This document shows, piece after piece, positions 1 through 7,819 of a stretch of DNA of 64,000 nucleotides (position 1 is the first letter of the stretch; every line of letters begins with the position of its first letter). The DNA comes from Kitasatospora viridis (GTDB taxonomy: Bacteria; Actinomycetota; Actinomycetes; Streptomycetales; Streptomycetaceae). The notes beneath the pieces were generated by a model, which was not told where the DNA came from, did not search any database, and saw nothing but the letters and a program-made list of their open reading frames with translations. The DNA lies in assembly GCF_007829815.1 (NCBI RefSeq), contig NZ_VIWT01000001.1, positions 4,679,001 through 4,743,000 on the forward strand, written 5' to 3'. Position numbers and translations under genes: made by a program.

Positions 1-1000
1 GCCACTGCCGCCCACCGCGCCGCCGGCGCCCGCGCCGACCGGCTCGGTGGTCTCGGACGCCTCGCCCGCCTACGGGCACCCGGCGGTGCCGGAGGAACTG
101 GTCAGGGTGGAGCCGGCGGGGTACGGCTACCAGGGGCACTCCTCCTTCAACTACCCCTATCCCGCGCCGGAGCAGCCGCAACTCCCGCCGCAACTCCCGC
201 CCCCGGGACCGCCGCCGCTGGCACCGCCGCTGCCCCCGCCGGGCCGGCGCCCCGGGCTGCTGGCCGCGGTGCTGGTGGGCACGCTGGCGCTGGTGGTGCT
301 GGCCGGCGGGCTCGTCACGGTGGCGCTGCAGGGCTCCTCCTCCCGGGCACCGGCCATGGGCGCCCCCGCGCCGGCGGCCTCCCCGCCGGTCGGCGCCGCG
401 CCCGCGCCCAGCCAGCCGCCCACCGCCGCGCCCACGCCGGCCCCGACGCCCACGACGCCGCTGCCGGGCACCCCGGACACCCAGCCGCCGGCCGCCGGCT
501 CGGCCGTGCAGGACCAGGTGCACGGCTGGACCGTCCCGGTGCCGGCCGGCTGGGACACCGCCTACCACGACGCCAACACGACCGTGCTGCTGGTCACCGG
601 CCAGTACCCGTGCGCCAACCAGGGCGGCTGCGTGCGCGGCAACTTCTCCATCGACGCCCGCCCGACGGCCGGGCCGGACGCGGAGACGGTGGCCCGGCAG
701 ACCATGGCGCTCTACGCGCCGCAGCTCTTCGGCACCCTCGACGACCACCAGGAGCTGAGCAGCGGCCCGACGGCGGTGGCCGGCCTGGCCGGTTTCGCGG
801 TGCGCTGGCACGTCACCCCGCAGCAGGGCGCCCAGGGCTTCCTGCTGCTGGTCGCGGTGCCGGCCCCGAGCGGCGGCTTCACCACCATGGTCGCGTCGGC
901 CGACGACGACCCCCGGGCGCCCCGCCCGGGCGCGCTGGACGACCTGGTCGCCGCGATCCAGCCGGCGGGCCGGGCCTCGCTGCCGCCGAACGCCTCGTGA
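1..1000 (+). CDS. Proline-rich single-pass membrane protein, 5'-truncated
   Basis: The frame is already open at the left edge (first full codon at base 2) with no stop upstream, so about 332 C-terminal residues are visible. A GTG at 47 exists, but it has no clear ribosome binding site and the Pro/Ala-rich composition continues upstream of it, so the true start probably lies outside the window. Seen in order: a Pro-rich cytoplasmic stretch, one hydrophobic segment (about bases 250-330, LAAVLVGTLALVVLAGG), an Ala/Pro/Thr spacer, and an extracytoplasmic domain of about 160 residues with two cysteines close together (CANQGGC). No enzyme motif is recognised. Streptomycetes have many such Pro-rich-TM-sensor-like proteins of unknown role. 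The stop is TGA at 998-1000. Confidence 0.6.
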   Translation, partial: PLPPTAPPAPAPTGSVVSDASPAYGHPAVPEELVRVEPAGYGYQGHSSFNYPYPAPEQPQLPPQLPPPGPPPLAPPLPPPGRRPGLLAAVLVGTLALVVLAGGLVTVALQGSSSRAPAMGAPAPAASPPVGAAPAPSQPPTAAPTPAPTPTTPLPGTPDTQPPAAGSAVQDQVHGWTVPVPAGWDTAYHDANTTVLLVTGQYPCANQGGCVRGNFSIDARPTAGPDAETVARQTMALYAPQLFGTLDDHQELSSGPTAVAGLAGFAVRWHVTPQQGAQGFLLLVAVPAPSGGFTTMVASADDDPRAPRPGALDDLVAAIQPAGRASLPPNAS

Positions 1001-1025
1001 GCGCCGGAGCGGAGCGGACGGGCCG

Positions 1026-1541
1026 TCAGCGGCCGTAGAGGTCCCAGAGCCGCGGGTAGTGCTCGGCCATCGCGCCCGGGTCGTCGAAGTCGAAGCGGGG
1101 GCCGGCGGGTTCGCGGGGCTGCGCGGTGCCCAGGTCCGGCAGCGGCAGGCCGGTGAGCTGCTCGTGCGCCTCGTCGGCGGCGAAGCCGATCTCCTCGGCG
1201 TCGCCGTCCTCCTCCTCGTCGAAGTCGGGCACCAGGTCGGCCAGGTCGTCCGGCTGGTGCACCGCGCCCTCGAAGACCTCCCGGCCCTGCGCGATCAGCC
1301 AGCACCGGAAGTAGTCGAAGGTGTCCTCGGAGGCTCCGCCGAGCAGCAGGTGGGCGGCGCCCCAGAGCTCCCGGGTGTACGCCCGCTGGAAGCGGGCCTC
1401 GAACAGCCGGGCGAAGTCGATCACCTCATCGGGCGTCAGCTGGACCAGGCGCTCCACCAGCAGGTCGGCCTGCTCCTCCGGATCACCGTCCGCGGCGTCC
1501 CGTGCCTCGTCGATGATCTGCCAGAAGTCGGTCTCGTACAT
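1026..1541 (-). CDS. DUF4240 domain protein
   Basis: A 171-residue acidic soluble protein starting MYETDFWQIIDEARD, which is the characteristic N-terminus of the DUF4240 family (tryptophan and acidic helix at the start, then an FxxxFxxxxxxAYxxxLWxAAxLLxGG region, here near residues 55-80). The family is widespread in actinobacteria and has no established function. I place the start at the ATG at 1541 because a GGGGG-rich Shine-Dalgarno-like sequence lies just upstream and the family homology begins there; the frame stays open further upstream to 1586. It lies downstream of sucB on the same strand but is separated from it by a 21-bp hairpin, so it is probably transcribed on its own. Confidence 0.7.
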   Translation of the reverse strand: MYETDFWQIIDEARDAADGDPEEQADLLVERLVQLTPDEVIDFARLFEARFQRAYTRELWGAAHLLLGGASEDTFDYFRCWLIAQGREVFEGAVHQPDDLADLVPDFDEEEDGDAEEIGFAADEAHEQLTGLPLPDLGTAQPREPAGPRFDFDDPGAMAEHYPRLWDLYGR

Positions 1542-1638
1542 CACGCCCCCAAGCATCGTCGCTGGGGCGCGCGGACGCATGCCCACGCGCCGTACCCGCC
1601 ACCCGCACGCTCGCCGGAACGGGGCAATCGGGTGCCGG

Positions 1639-1685
1639 AACGCCGTCGGCCGGCGCCCCCTGACGGGGCGCCGGCCGACGGCGTT
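1639..1685 (-). terminator. Perfect 21-bp hairpin downstream of sucB
   Basis: Arms 1639-1659 and 1665-1685 are perfectly complementary (AACGCCGTCGG... / ...CCGACGGCGTT) with a five-base loop. It begins ten bases beyond the sucB stop. There is no U tract, as is usual for high-GC actinobacteria. It most likely ends the lpdA-sucB transcripts before the DUF4240 gene. Confidence 0.85.
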
Positions 1686-1694
1686 CGTACAGCC

Positions 1695-3488
1695 TTACAG
1701 GCCGAGCTCGACCTCGAACTCGCCCGCCTCAAGGATCTCCTTGACGGCGACCAGGTAACGGGCCGCGTCGGCACCGTCCACCAGGCGGTGGTCGTAGGAG
1801 AGCGAGAGGTAGGTCATGTCACGGATGCCGATGGCGGTGCCGCCGTCGGACTCGATGACCACCGGGCGCTTGACGGTCGCGCCGATGCCCAGGATCGCGG
1901 CCTGGTTCGGCGGGACGATCACGGTGTCGAACAGCGCGCCGCGCGAGCCCGTGTTGCTGATGGTGAAGGTGGCGCCGGACAGCTCGTCCGGGGTGATCTT
2001 GCTCTCGCGCACCTTGCCGGCCAGCTCGGCGGTCTTCTTGGCGATGCCGGCGATGTTCAGGTCGCCCGCGCCCTTGATGACCGGGGTCATCAGGCCCTTC
2101 TCCGAGTCCACCGCGATACCGATGTTCTCGGTGTCGAAGTAGGTGATGGTGCCCTCGGCGTCGTTGATCCGGGCGTTGACGACCGGGTTGGTCTTCAGCG
2201 CCTGGGCCGCGGCCTTGACGAAGAACGGCATCGGGGAGAGCTTGACGCCCTCGCGGGCGGCGAAGCCCTCCTTGGCCTTGCCGCGCAGCGACATGATCTT
2301 GGTGATGTCCACCTCGACCACGCTGGTCAGCTGGGCCTGCTCGTGCAGCGCCTTCATCATGTTGTCGCCGATGACCTTGCGCATGCGGGTCATCTTGACC
2401 GTCTGGCCGCGCAGCGGGGACGGGGCGGCGGCGGCCTTCGGCGCGGCGGCCGGGGCAGCGGCGGCGACCGGGGCCGGAGCGGCGGCGGCCGCAGCCTTGG
2501 CGGCCTCGGCCGCGGCGAGCACGTCCTGCTTGCGGATCCGACCGCCGACGCCCGAGCCGGCGACCGAGGAGAGCGCGATGCCCTGCTCGGCGGCGAGCTT
2601 GCGGACCAGCGGGGTCACGTAGGCGTCACCCGAGTCGGCGACCGGCGCGGCGGCGACCGGAGCAGCCGGCGCGGCGACCGGGGCGGCGGGCGCCACCGGG
2701 GCCGGGGCGGCGACCGGGGCGGCCGGAGCAACCGGAGCCGGCGCGGCGGCGACCGGCGCGGGGGCCGGGGCAGCCGGGGCGGCGGGCGCGGCAACCGGGG
2801 CCGGAGCGGCGGCGACCGGCGCGGGGGCGGGAGCGGCCGGAGCAGCCGGGGCGGCGACGGCACCGGCGGCGCCGATCAGCGCGAGCTGGGCGCCGACCTC
2901 GGCGGTCTCGTCCTCGCCGACCAGGATCTTCACCAGGGTGCCCGCGACCGGCGAGGGGATCTCGGTGTCGACCTTGTCGGTGGAGACCTCAAGCAGCGGC
3001 TCGTCGACCTCGATGGTGTCGCCCTCGGCCTTCAGCCAGCGGGTGACGGTGCCCTCGGTGACCGACTCGCCGAGCGCGGGCAGCAGCACCGGGGTGGCGT
3101 CGCCGGCCGGGGCGGCGGGCGCGACCGGGGCGGCGACCGGCGCGGGGGTGGCCGGAGCAGCGGGGGCGGCGGGGGCCTCGGCGACCGGGGCCGGGGCGGC
3201 GACCGGCGCGGCCTCGACGACCGGCGCCGGAGCGGCCACCGGGGCGCCCGAGCCGTCGTCGATGATCGCCAGCTCGGCGCCGACCTCGACGGTCTCGTCC
3301 TCGGCGACCTTGATCGAGGCGAGGATGCCGGAGGCCGGCGCGGGGATCTCCGTGTCGACCTTGTCGGTCGACACCTCAAGCAGCGGCTCGTCGGCCTCCA
3401 CTCGGTCACCCTCGGCCTTCAGCCAGCGGGTGACGGTACCTTCGGACACGCTCTCGCCCAGCGCGGGCAGCGTTACTGAGACCGCCAT
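1695..3488 (-). CDS. sucB: Dihydrolipoamide acyltransferase (E2) with two lipoyl domains
   Basis: The 597-residue E2 core of a 2-oxoacid dehydrogenase complex, which transfers the acyl group from lipoamide to CoA. Domains seen: lipoyl domain 1 (about residues 1-78) and lipoyl domain 2 (about 130-205), each with the lipoylated DKVD motif (EVSTDKVDTEIP); long Ala/Pro hinges; a peripheral-subunit-binding domain (TPLVRKLAAEQGI... GRIRKQDVL); and a C-terminal catalytic domain ending with the active-site DHRLVDG. The start is the ATG at 3488 (MAVSVTLPALGES) with GGAG upstream. lpdA (E3) lies immediately upstream on the same strand. Actinobacteria often share one E2 between pyruvate and 2-oxoglutarate dehydrogenases (DlaT/AceF in mycobacteria and corynebacteria), so the substrate could be acetyl rather than succinyl. 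The complex type is inferred. Confidence 0.93.
   Translation of the reverse strand: MAVSVTLPALGESVSEGTVTRWLKAEGDRVEADEPLLEVSTDKVDTEIPAPASGILASIKVAEDETVEVGAELAIIDDGSGAPVAAPAPVVEAAPVAAPAPVAEAPAAPAAPATPAPVAAPVAPAAPAGDATPVLLPALGESVTEGTVTRWLKAEGDTIEVDEPLLEVSTDKVDTEIPSPVAGTLVKILVGEDETAEVGAQLALIGAAGAVAAPAAPAAPAPAPVAAAPAPVAAPAAPAAPAPAPVAAAPAPVAPAAPVAAPAPVAPAAPVAAPAAPVAAAPVADSGDAYVTPLVRKLAAEQGIALSSVAGSGVGGRIRKQDVLAAAEAAKAAAAAAPAPVAAAAPAAAPKAAAAPSPLRGQTVKMTRMRKVIGDNMMKALHEQAQLTSVVEVDITKIMSLRGKAKEGFAAREGVKLSPMPFFVKAAAQALKTNPVVNARINDAEGTITYFDTENIGIAVDSEKGLMTPVIKGAGDLNIAGIAKKTAELAGKVRESKITPDELSGATFTISNTGSRGALFDTVIVPPNQAAILGIGATVKRPVVIESDGGTAIGIRDMTYLSLSYDHRLVDGADAARYLVAVKEILEAGEFEVELGL
2729..2854 (-). repeat. 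sucB: Imperfect 63-bp tandem duplication in the sucB hinge
   Basis: Two neighbouring copies, 2729-2791 and 2792-2854, encode near-identical Ala/Pro-rich 21-residue blocks (PAPAPVAAAPAPVA) between lipoyl domain 2 and the E1/E3-binding domain. The length is a multiple of three, so the duplication only lengthens the flexible linker. Such linkers vary in length in E2 proteins. Confidence 0.55.
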
Positions 3489-3554
3489 GGTTTCAGCGAC
3501 TCCTATCAAGTCTTGCGTTCAGGAATTCTCGGACAAGTGGGGGGCGAGAGCGGA

Positions 3555-4943
3555 TCAGTCGTGCGCGTGCAGCGGCTTGCCGGCCAGCGCCAGGTGCGCC
3601 TCGCCGAGCGCCTCGGACTGCGTCGGGTGCGCGTGGATCAGCTGCGCGACCTCGGCGGGCAGCGCCTCCCAGTTGTAGATGAGCTGGGCCTCGCCGACCT
3701 GCTCACCCATCCGGGCGCCGACCATGTGGACGCCGACCACGGCACCGTCCTTGACCTGGACCAGCTTGATCTCACCGGCGGTCTTGAGGATCTTGCTCTT
3801 GCCGTTGCCGGCCAGGTTGTACTTGACGGTGACGACCTTCTCCTTGCCGTACAGCTCGACCGCCTTGGCCTCGCTGATGCCCACCGAGGCGACCTCGGGG
3901 TTGGAGTAGGTGACCCGCGGCACGCCGTCGTAGTCGATCGGCACGGCCTTCAGGCCGGCCAGCCGCTCGGCGACCAGGATGCCCTCGGCGAAGCCCACGT
4001 GGGCCAGCTGCAGGGTCGGGACCAGGTCGCCGACCGCGGAGACGGTGGGCACGTTGGTGCGCATGTACTCGTCGACCAGGACGTAGCCGCGGTCCATCGC
4101 GACCCCGGCCTCCTCGTAGCCCAGGCCCTGCGAGACCGGGCCGCGGCCGATCGCGACCAGCAGCAGGTCGGCGTCGATCTGCTTGCCGTTCTCGGTGGAG
4201 ACCCGGACACCGGTCTCGGTGTACTCGACACCCGAGAAGCGGGCCTTGAGCTCGAACTTGATGCCCCGCTTGCGGAAGGCGCGCTCCAGCAGCTTGGAGG
4301 AGTTCTCGTCCTCCAGCGGCACCAGGTGCGGCAGCGCCTCGACGATGGTGACGTCGACGCCGAAGGACTTCCAGACGGAGGCGAACTCGACGCCGATCAC
4401 GCCGCCGCCGAGGATGACGGCCGACTTCGGGATCCGGTCGAGCTTGAGGGCGTGGTCCGAGGAGATCACCCGGTCGCCGTCGATGGTCAGGCCGGGGAGC
4501 GACTTCGGCACCGAGCCGGTGGCCAGCACGATGTGGCGGCCCTCGACCCGCTGGCCGTCGACGTCCACCGAGGTCGGCGAGGAGAGGCGGCCCTCGCCCT
4601 GGATGAAGGTGACCTTGCGGGAGGCGACCAGGCCCTGCAGGCCCTTGTACAGGCCGCTGACCACGTCGTCCTTGTACTTGTGGACGCCGTTGATGTCGAT
4701 GCCCTGGAAGGTCGCCAGCACGCCGAACTCGGCGGCCTCGCGAGTCTCGTCGGCGATCTCGGCGGCGTGCAGCAGCGCCTTGGTGGGGATGCAACCCCGG
4801 TGCAGGCAGGTACCGCCCAGCTCGCCCTTCTCGACCAGGGCCACGCTCAGGCCCAGCTGAGCGGCACGGAGCGCCGCGGCGTAACCGCCGCTTCCGCCTC
4901 CGAGGATGACTACGTCGAAAACGGTGCTGGCGTCGTTCGCCAC
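3555..4943 (-). CDS. lpdA: Dihydrolipoyl dehydrogenase (E3)
   Basis: A 462-residue FAD/NAD disulfide oxidoreductase that reoxidises dihydrolipoamide on E2 and passes electrons to NAD+. Seen: an N-terminal FAD-binding GGGSGGYAAALRAAQLG, the redox-active disulfide in GGTCLHRGCIPTK, a central NAD-binding GGGVIGVEFA, and the C-terminal His-Glu catalytic pair in HAHPTQSEALGEAH, which belongs to the partner subunit of the dimer. The start is the GTG at 4943, with a perfect GGAGG seven bases upstream; the frame is open much further up but shows no family similarity there. sucB follows after 66 bases, so the two are probably co-transcribed. Length and motifs are complete. Confidence 0.95.
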   Translation of the reverse strand: MANDASTVFDVVILGGGSGGYAAALRAAQLGLSVALVEKGELGGTCLHRGCIPTKALLHAAEIADETREAAEFGVLATFQGIDINGVHKYKDDVVSGLYKGLQGLVASRKVTFIQGEGRLSSPTSVDVDGQRVEGRHIVLATGSVPKSLPGLTIDGDRVISSDHALKLDRIPKSAVILGGGVIGVEFASVWKSFGVDVTIVEALPHLVPLEDENSSKLLERAFRKRGIKFELKARFSGVEYTETGVRVSTENGKQIDADLLLVAIGRGPVSQGLGYEEAGVAMDRGYVLVDEYMRTNVPTVSAVGDLVPTLQLAHVGFAEGILVAERLAGLKAVPIDYDGVPRVTYSNPEVASVGISEAKAVELYGKEKVVTVKYNLAGNGKSKILKTAGEIKLVQVKDGAVVGVHMVGARMGEQVGEAQLIYNWEALPAEVAQLIHAHPTQSEALGEAHLALAGKPLHAHD

Positions 4944-5330
4944 GTCACGTCCTCCATGCAATGGGTGTGGATCGTCCGGGCCGGTGCTGGTTTCCGCCTG
5001 TGCTGGATCGTCCAGCTTTCGGAAAGCCCTTGTGGGGCGCCCCAGCCGTGCCGGAAATACATCTTCGCACTTGTTCAACGCGACTGGTGTCCGGGTCCAC
5101 TCCCCGGGGGGTCCAGCTGGTGGACCCGCACCCCGGCGGGACCCGCTGCGGGGCCCGTCAGCGCAGGTCACAGGCCTGGAATCGGGGGCCTTCGGGCTCG
5201 CCCGGGCCGCGTGTGACGGATGGTTCTTCCACTCAGTGGAACAAAGTTTCGCCGGAGGCGAACAGACGTCTGTACGGCGCCAGTGGCCTACCGATCGGTA
5301 ACCGGGGCGAAAAGTCAAGGGGGAGAACGG
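4944..5330. promoter_or_regulatory. lpdA upstream region, no gene seen
   Basis: A gap of nearly 390 bases before the lpdA start with no convincing coding frame. It holds an inverted repeat (GGGTCCAC 5093-5100 / GTGGACCC 5120-5127, with a competing inner GTCCA/TGGAC pair) and a perfect 12-bp palindrome TACCGATCGGTA at 5289-5300. Either could be an operator or leader structure for lpdA; neither matches a regulator I can name. Confidence 0.35.
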
Positions 5331-5363
5331 CAGGGCCCGGTGCGGAAACCGCACCGGGCCCTG
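5331..5363 (-). terminator. Perfect 15-bp hairpin after pepA
   Basis: Arms CAGGGCCCGGTGCGG (5331-5345) and its complement (5349-5363) with an AAA loop, starting 17 bases beyond the pepA stop. It separates pepA from the lpdA promoter region. Confidence 0.88.
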
Positions 5364-5380
5364 TGGGGCGCACGCCGGGA

Positions 5381-6871
5381 TCAGCCCTGCGCGGTCTCCG
5401 CCGCCAGCTGCACCAGGGTCCGCACCGCGCTGCCGGTGCCGCCCTTCGGGGTGTAGCCGAACGGCGCGCTCTCGTGGAACGCCGGACCCGCGATGTCCAG
5501 GTGGGCCCAGTCGATGCCCTCGGCCACGAACTCCTTCAGGAACAGGCCGGCCACCAGGCCGCCGCCCATCCGGTTGCCCATGTTGGCGATGTCGGCGATC
5601 GGCGAGTCCATGCCCTTGCGCATCTCGGCGGGCATCGGCATCGGCCAGGACTGCTCGCCGGCCCGGCCGGCCACCGCGTGCAGCTTGTCGCGGTACTCGT
5701 CGGTGCCGCCCATCACACCGAAGGTGCGGTCGCCCAGGGCCAGCACCATCGCGCCGGTCAGGGTGGCCACGTCGACGATCGCGTCGGGGCCCTCCTCGCC
5801 GGCCCGGACGATCGCGTCGGCCAGCACCAGGCGGCCCTCGGCGTCGGTGTTCAGCACCTCGACGGTCTTGCCGCCGTACATCCGCAGCACGTCACCCGGG
5901 CGGGTGGCGGTGCCGGACGGCATGTTCTCGGCCAGCGCCAGCCAGCCGGTGACGTTGACCGCGAGGCCCAGGCGCTTGGCCGCGACCACGGCGGCGAACA
6001 CGGCGGCGGCGCCGGCCATGTCGCACTTCATGGTCTCGTTGTGGCCGGCCGGCTTCAGCGAGATGCCGCCCGAGTCGTAGGTGATGCCCTTGCCGATGAA
6101 CGCCAGGGTGCTCTTGGCCTTCGGGTGGGTGTAGGCGATCTTGACCAGCCGGGGCGGGTTGGCCGAGCCGTTGCCGACGCCCAGGATGCCGCCGAAGCCG
6201 CCCTTGGTCAGCGCCTTCTCGTCCAGCACCTCGACCTTGAGGCCGTGCTCCTTGCCGACCGACTGGGCGATGCTCGCGAAGGACTTCGGGTTCAGGTCGT
6301 TCGGCGGGGTGTTGACCAGGTCGCGGGCCCGGTTCATCTCCTCGCCCAGCACGGTGGCGCGCTCGATCGCGGCCTTGGCGTCCTTGCTGCCCTTGCGGCT
6401 GGTCAGCACGGTGAGCTCGCCGACCGGCTCCTTGCCGCCCTCGCCGGTGCGGTAGGCGGAGAAGTCGTAGGCACCCAGCAGGGCGCCGAGCGCGACCGCC
6501 TCGACCTCCTCGGCGGTCTCGGCGGGCAGCGCCAGACCGGCCTTCTTCGCCCCGGCCAGGGTGCGGCCGGCCACACCGGCGGCCCGGCGCAGCGTCTCGG
6601 CCGAGTAGGACTCGGCGGCCTCGCCCAGGCCGACGGCCAGCACGAAGCCCGCCTTGGCACCGCTGGGCGCCGGCAGCTTCACGGCCTCACCCTCGGCGCC
6701 GGTGGCGCCCAGGGTGCTGAGCAGGTCGGCCAGCCGGCCCTCGAACGCCTCGGTCACGGCCTCCGCGCCGGCGGCGACCACCAGGCCCTTGGGGCCCTTC
6801 GCCACGCCGACCACCAGGGCGTCCGCGCGCAGCGCGGTGGGGGAGGAGGTGCTCACAGACAGTGCAGTCAC
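5381..6871 (-). CDS. pepA: Leucyl aminopeptidase, M17 family
   Basis: A 496-residue cytosolic two-metal aminopeptidase that removes N-terminal residues during peptide turnover. The C-terminal catalytic domain carries the M17 signatures: GKGITYDSGGISLKP (metal-binding Lys and Asp), DMAGAAAV, and NTDAEGRLVLAD with the metal-ligand Asp and Glu. The N-terminal third is the variable macro-like domain. The start is taken at the GTG at 6871 (VTALSVST), with AGGA nine bases upstream; a second GTG five codons in is possible. The orthologue lies near the E2/E3 genes in mycobacteria too. The gene is flanked by its own hairpin terminator. Confidence 0.93.
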   Translation of the reverse strand: MTALSVSTSSPTALRADALVVGVAKGPKGLVVAAGAEAVTEAFEGRLADLLSTLGATGAEGEAVKLPAPSGAKAGFVLAVGLGEAAESYSAETLRRAAGVAGRTLAGAKKAGLALPAETAEEVEAVALGALLGAYDFSAYRTGEGGKEPVGELTVLTSRKGSKDAKAAIERATVLGEEMNRARDLVNTPPNDLNPKSFASIAQSVGKEHGLKVEVLDEKALTKGGFGGILGVGNGSANPPRLVKIAYTHPKAKSTLAFIGKGITYDSGGISLKPAGHNETMKCDMAGAAAVFAAVVAAKRLGLAVNVTGWLALAENMPSGTATRPGDVLRMYGGKTVEVLNTDAEGRLVLADAIVRAGEEGPDAIVDVATLTGAMVLALGDRTFGVMGGTDEYRDKLHAVAGRAGEQSWPMPMPAEMRKGMDSPIADIANMGNRMGGGLVAGLFLKEFVAEGIDWAHLDIAGPAFHESAPFGYTPKGGTGSAVRTLVQLAAETAQG

Positions 6872-7051
6872 GTAATTGCGTCCTGTTCTTTCGCGGTCCA
6901 CGGCCGGATGTGCGGCAGATGGCTACAAGCCCCAGCATGCTCCGTGGTGACGGCGCAGGGCTACGGTGCTCCAGGCATGGTAGTCCGCATGTTGGGATGG
7001 TGTGCCCCGTGGGAGCGGTCCCGAAAACCGGTGACTGCGCTGGCGATCCGG

Positions 7052-7819
7052 TCAGGGACCGAGCGTGATCGCCAGCAGTGCCGCGGTGCCCGCGGTCTCC
7101 ACCAGTGCGCCGAGCACGTCGCCGGTGACCCCGCCGAACCGCCGCACGCAGCGCCGCAGCAGTGCGGCGGCGGCCAGTTGACCGAGGATCAGGGCCAGCG
7201 CGTACCGGGGGTGACGGCCGATCAGCGCCACCGCGAGGGCCGCCAGCGCGGTGCCGGCCAGCGCGGCCCGGGGCGTCACGGTGGCGGCGACCATGGCGCC
7301 CAGTCCGCCCGGCCGGGCGGCCGGCACCGGGCGCAGGCAGCCCCAGGCCAGTGCGCACCGCCCGGCCACCGCGCAGGTCACCGCGGCCACTAGGCCACGC
7401 TCCGCCGAGTGGGCGAACTGCTCTTCCAGTGCGGCCAGTTGACCGACGATCAGGAGCACCAGGGTGAGCACGCCGAACGGGCCGATGTCGGACTGCTTCA
7501 TGATCCGCAGGGCGTCCTCGGCGGGCTTGCCGCTGCCCAGCCCGTCGGCCACGTCGGCCAGCCCGTCCAGGTGCAGACCCCGGGTCAGCCCGGCCAGCAC
7601 GGCGAGCACCGCGACGGCCGCCAGCAGCGGCCCGCCGCGCGGCGCGACCAGCGCGCCGAGCCCGCCGGCCAGGGCGCCGAGCACCAGGCCGACCAGCGGT
7701 GCGGCCAGCATCGCCCGGCCGCCGGCCTCCCGGTCCCAGCGCTCGACCCGGACCCGGAAGACCGTCAGGGTGCCGAAGGCGAAGCGCAGGCCGGGCAGCC
7801 GCAGGGCGGACCCGCTCAG
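7052..7819 (-). CDS. cobS: Adenosylcobinamide-GDP ribazoletransferase (cobalamin synthase)
   Basis: A polytopic membrane enzyme of 255 residues that joins adenosylcobinamide-GDP and alpha-ribazole to give adenosylcobalamin. Seen: the conserved N-terminus GLRFAFGTLTV, the HLDGLADVADGLGSG signature (acidic metal site), and several hydrophobic helices rich in Ala/Leu. No ATG, GTG or TTG lies in frame at the conserved N-terminus: the first ATG (7711) would remove 36 conserved residues. The best start is CTG at 7819, overlapping the cobT stop in the sequence CTGA. The gene is therefore translationally coupled to cobT. The stop is TGA at 7052-7054. Confidence 0.85.
   Translation of the reverse strand: MSGSALRLPGLRFAFGTLTVFRVRVERWDREAGGRAMLAAPLVGLVLGALAGGLGALVAPRGGPLLAAVAVLAVLAGLTRGLHLDGLADVADGLGSGKPAEDALRIMKQSDIGPFGVLTLVLLIVGQLAALEEQFAHSAERGLVAAVTCAVAGRCALAWGCLRPVPAARPGGLGAMVAATVTPRAALAGTALAALAVALIGRHPRYALALILGQLAAAALLRRCVRRFGGVTGDVLGALVETAGTAALLAITLGP

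Noticed and set aside
1059..3479. A long open frame (about 800 codons) on the plus strand opposite sucB
   Set aside because: It is a by-product of third-position GC bias in sucB; its translation is low-complexity Gly/Arg/Asp-rich and has no start signal or family similarity. The same applies to long frames opposite fadD15, the anthranilate synthase and others.
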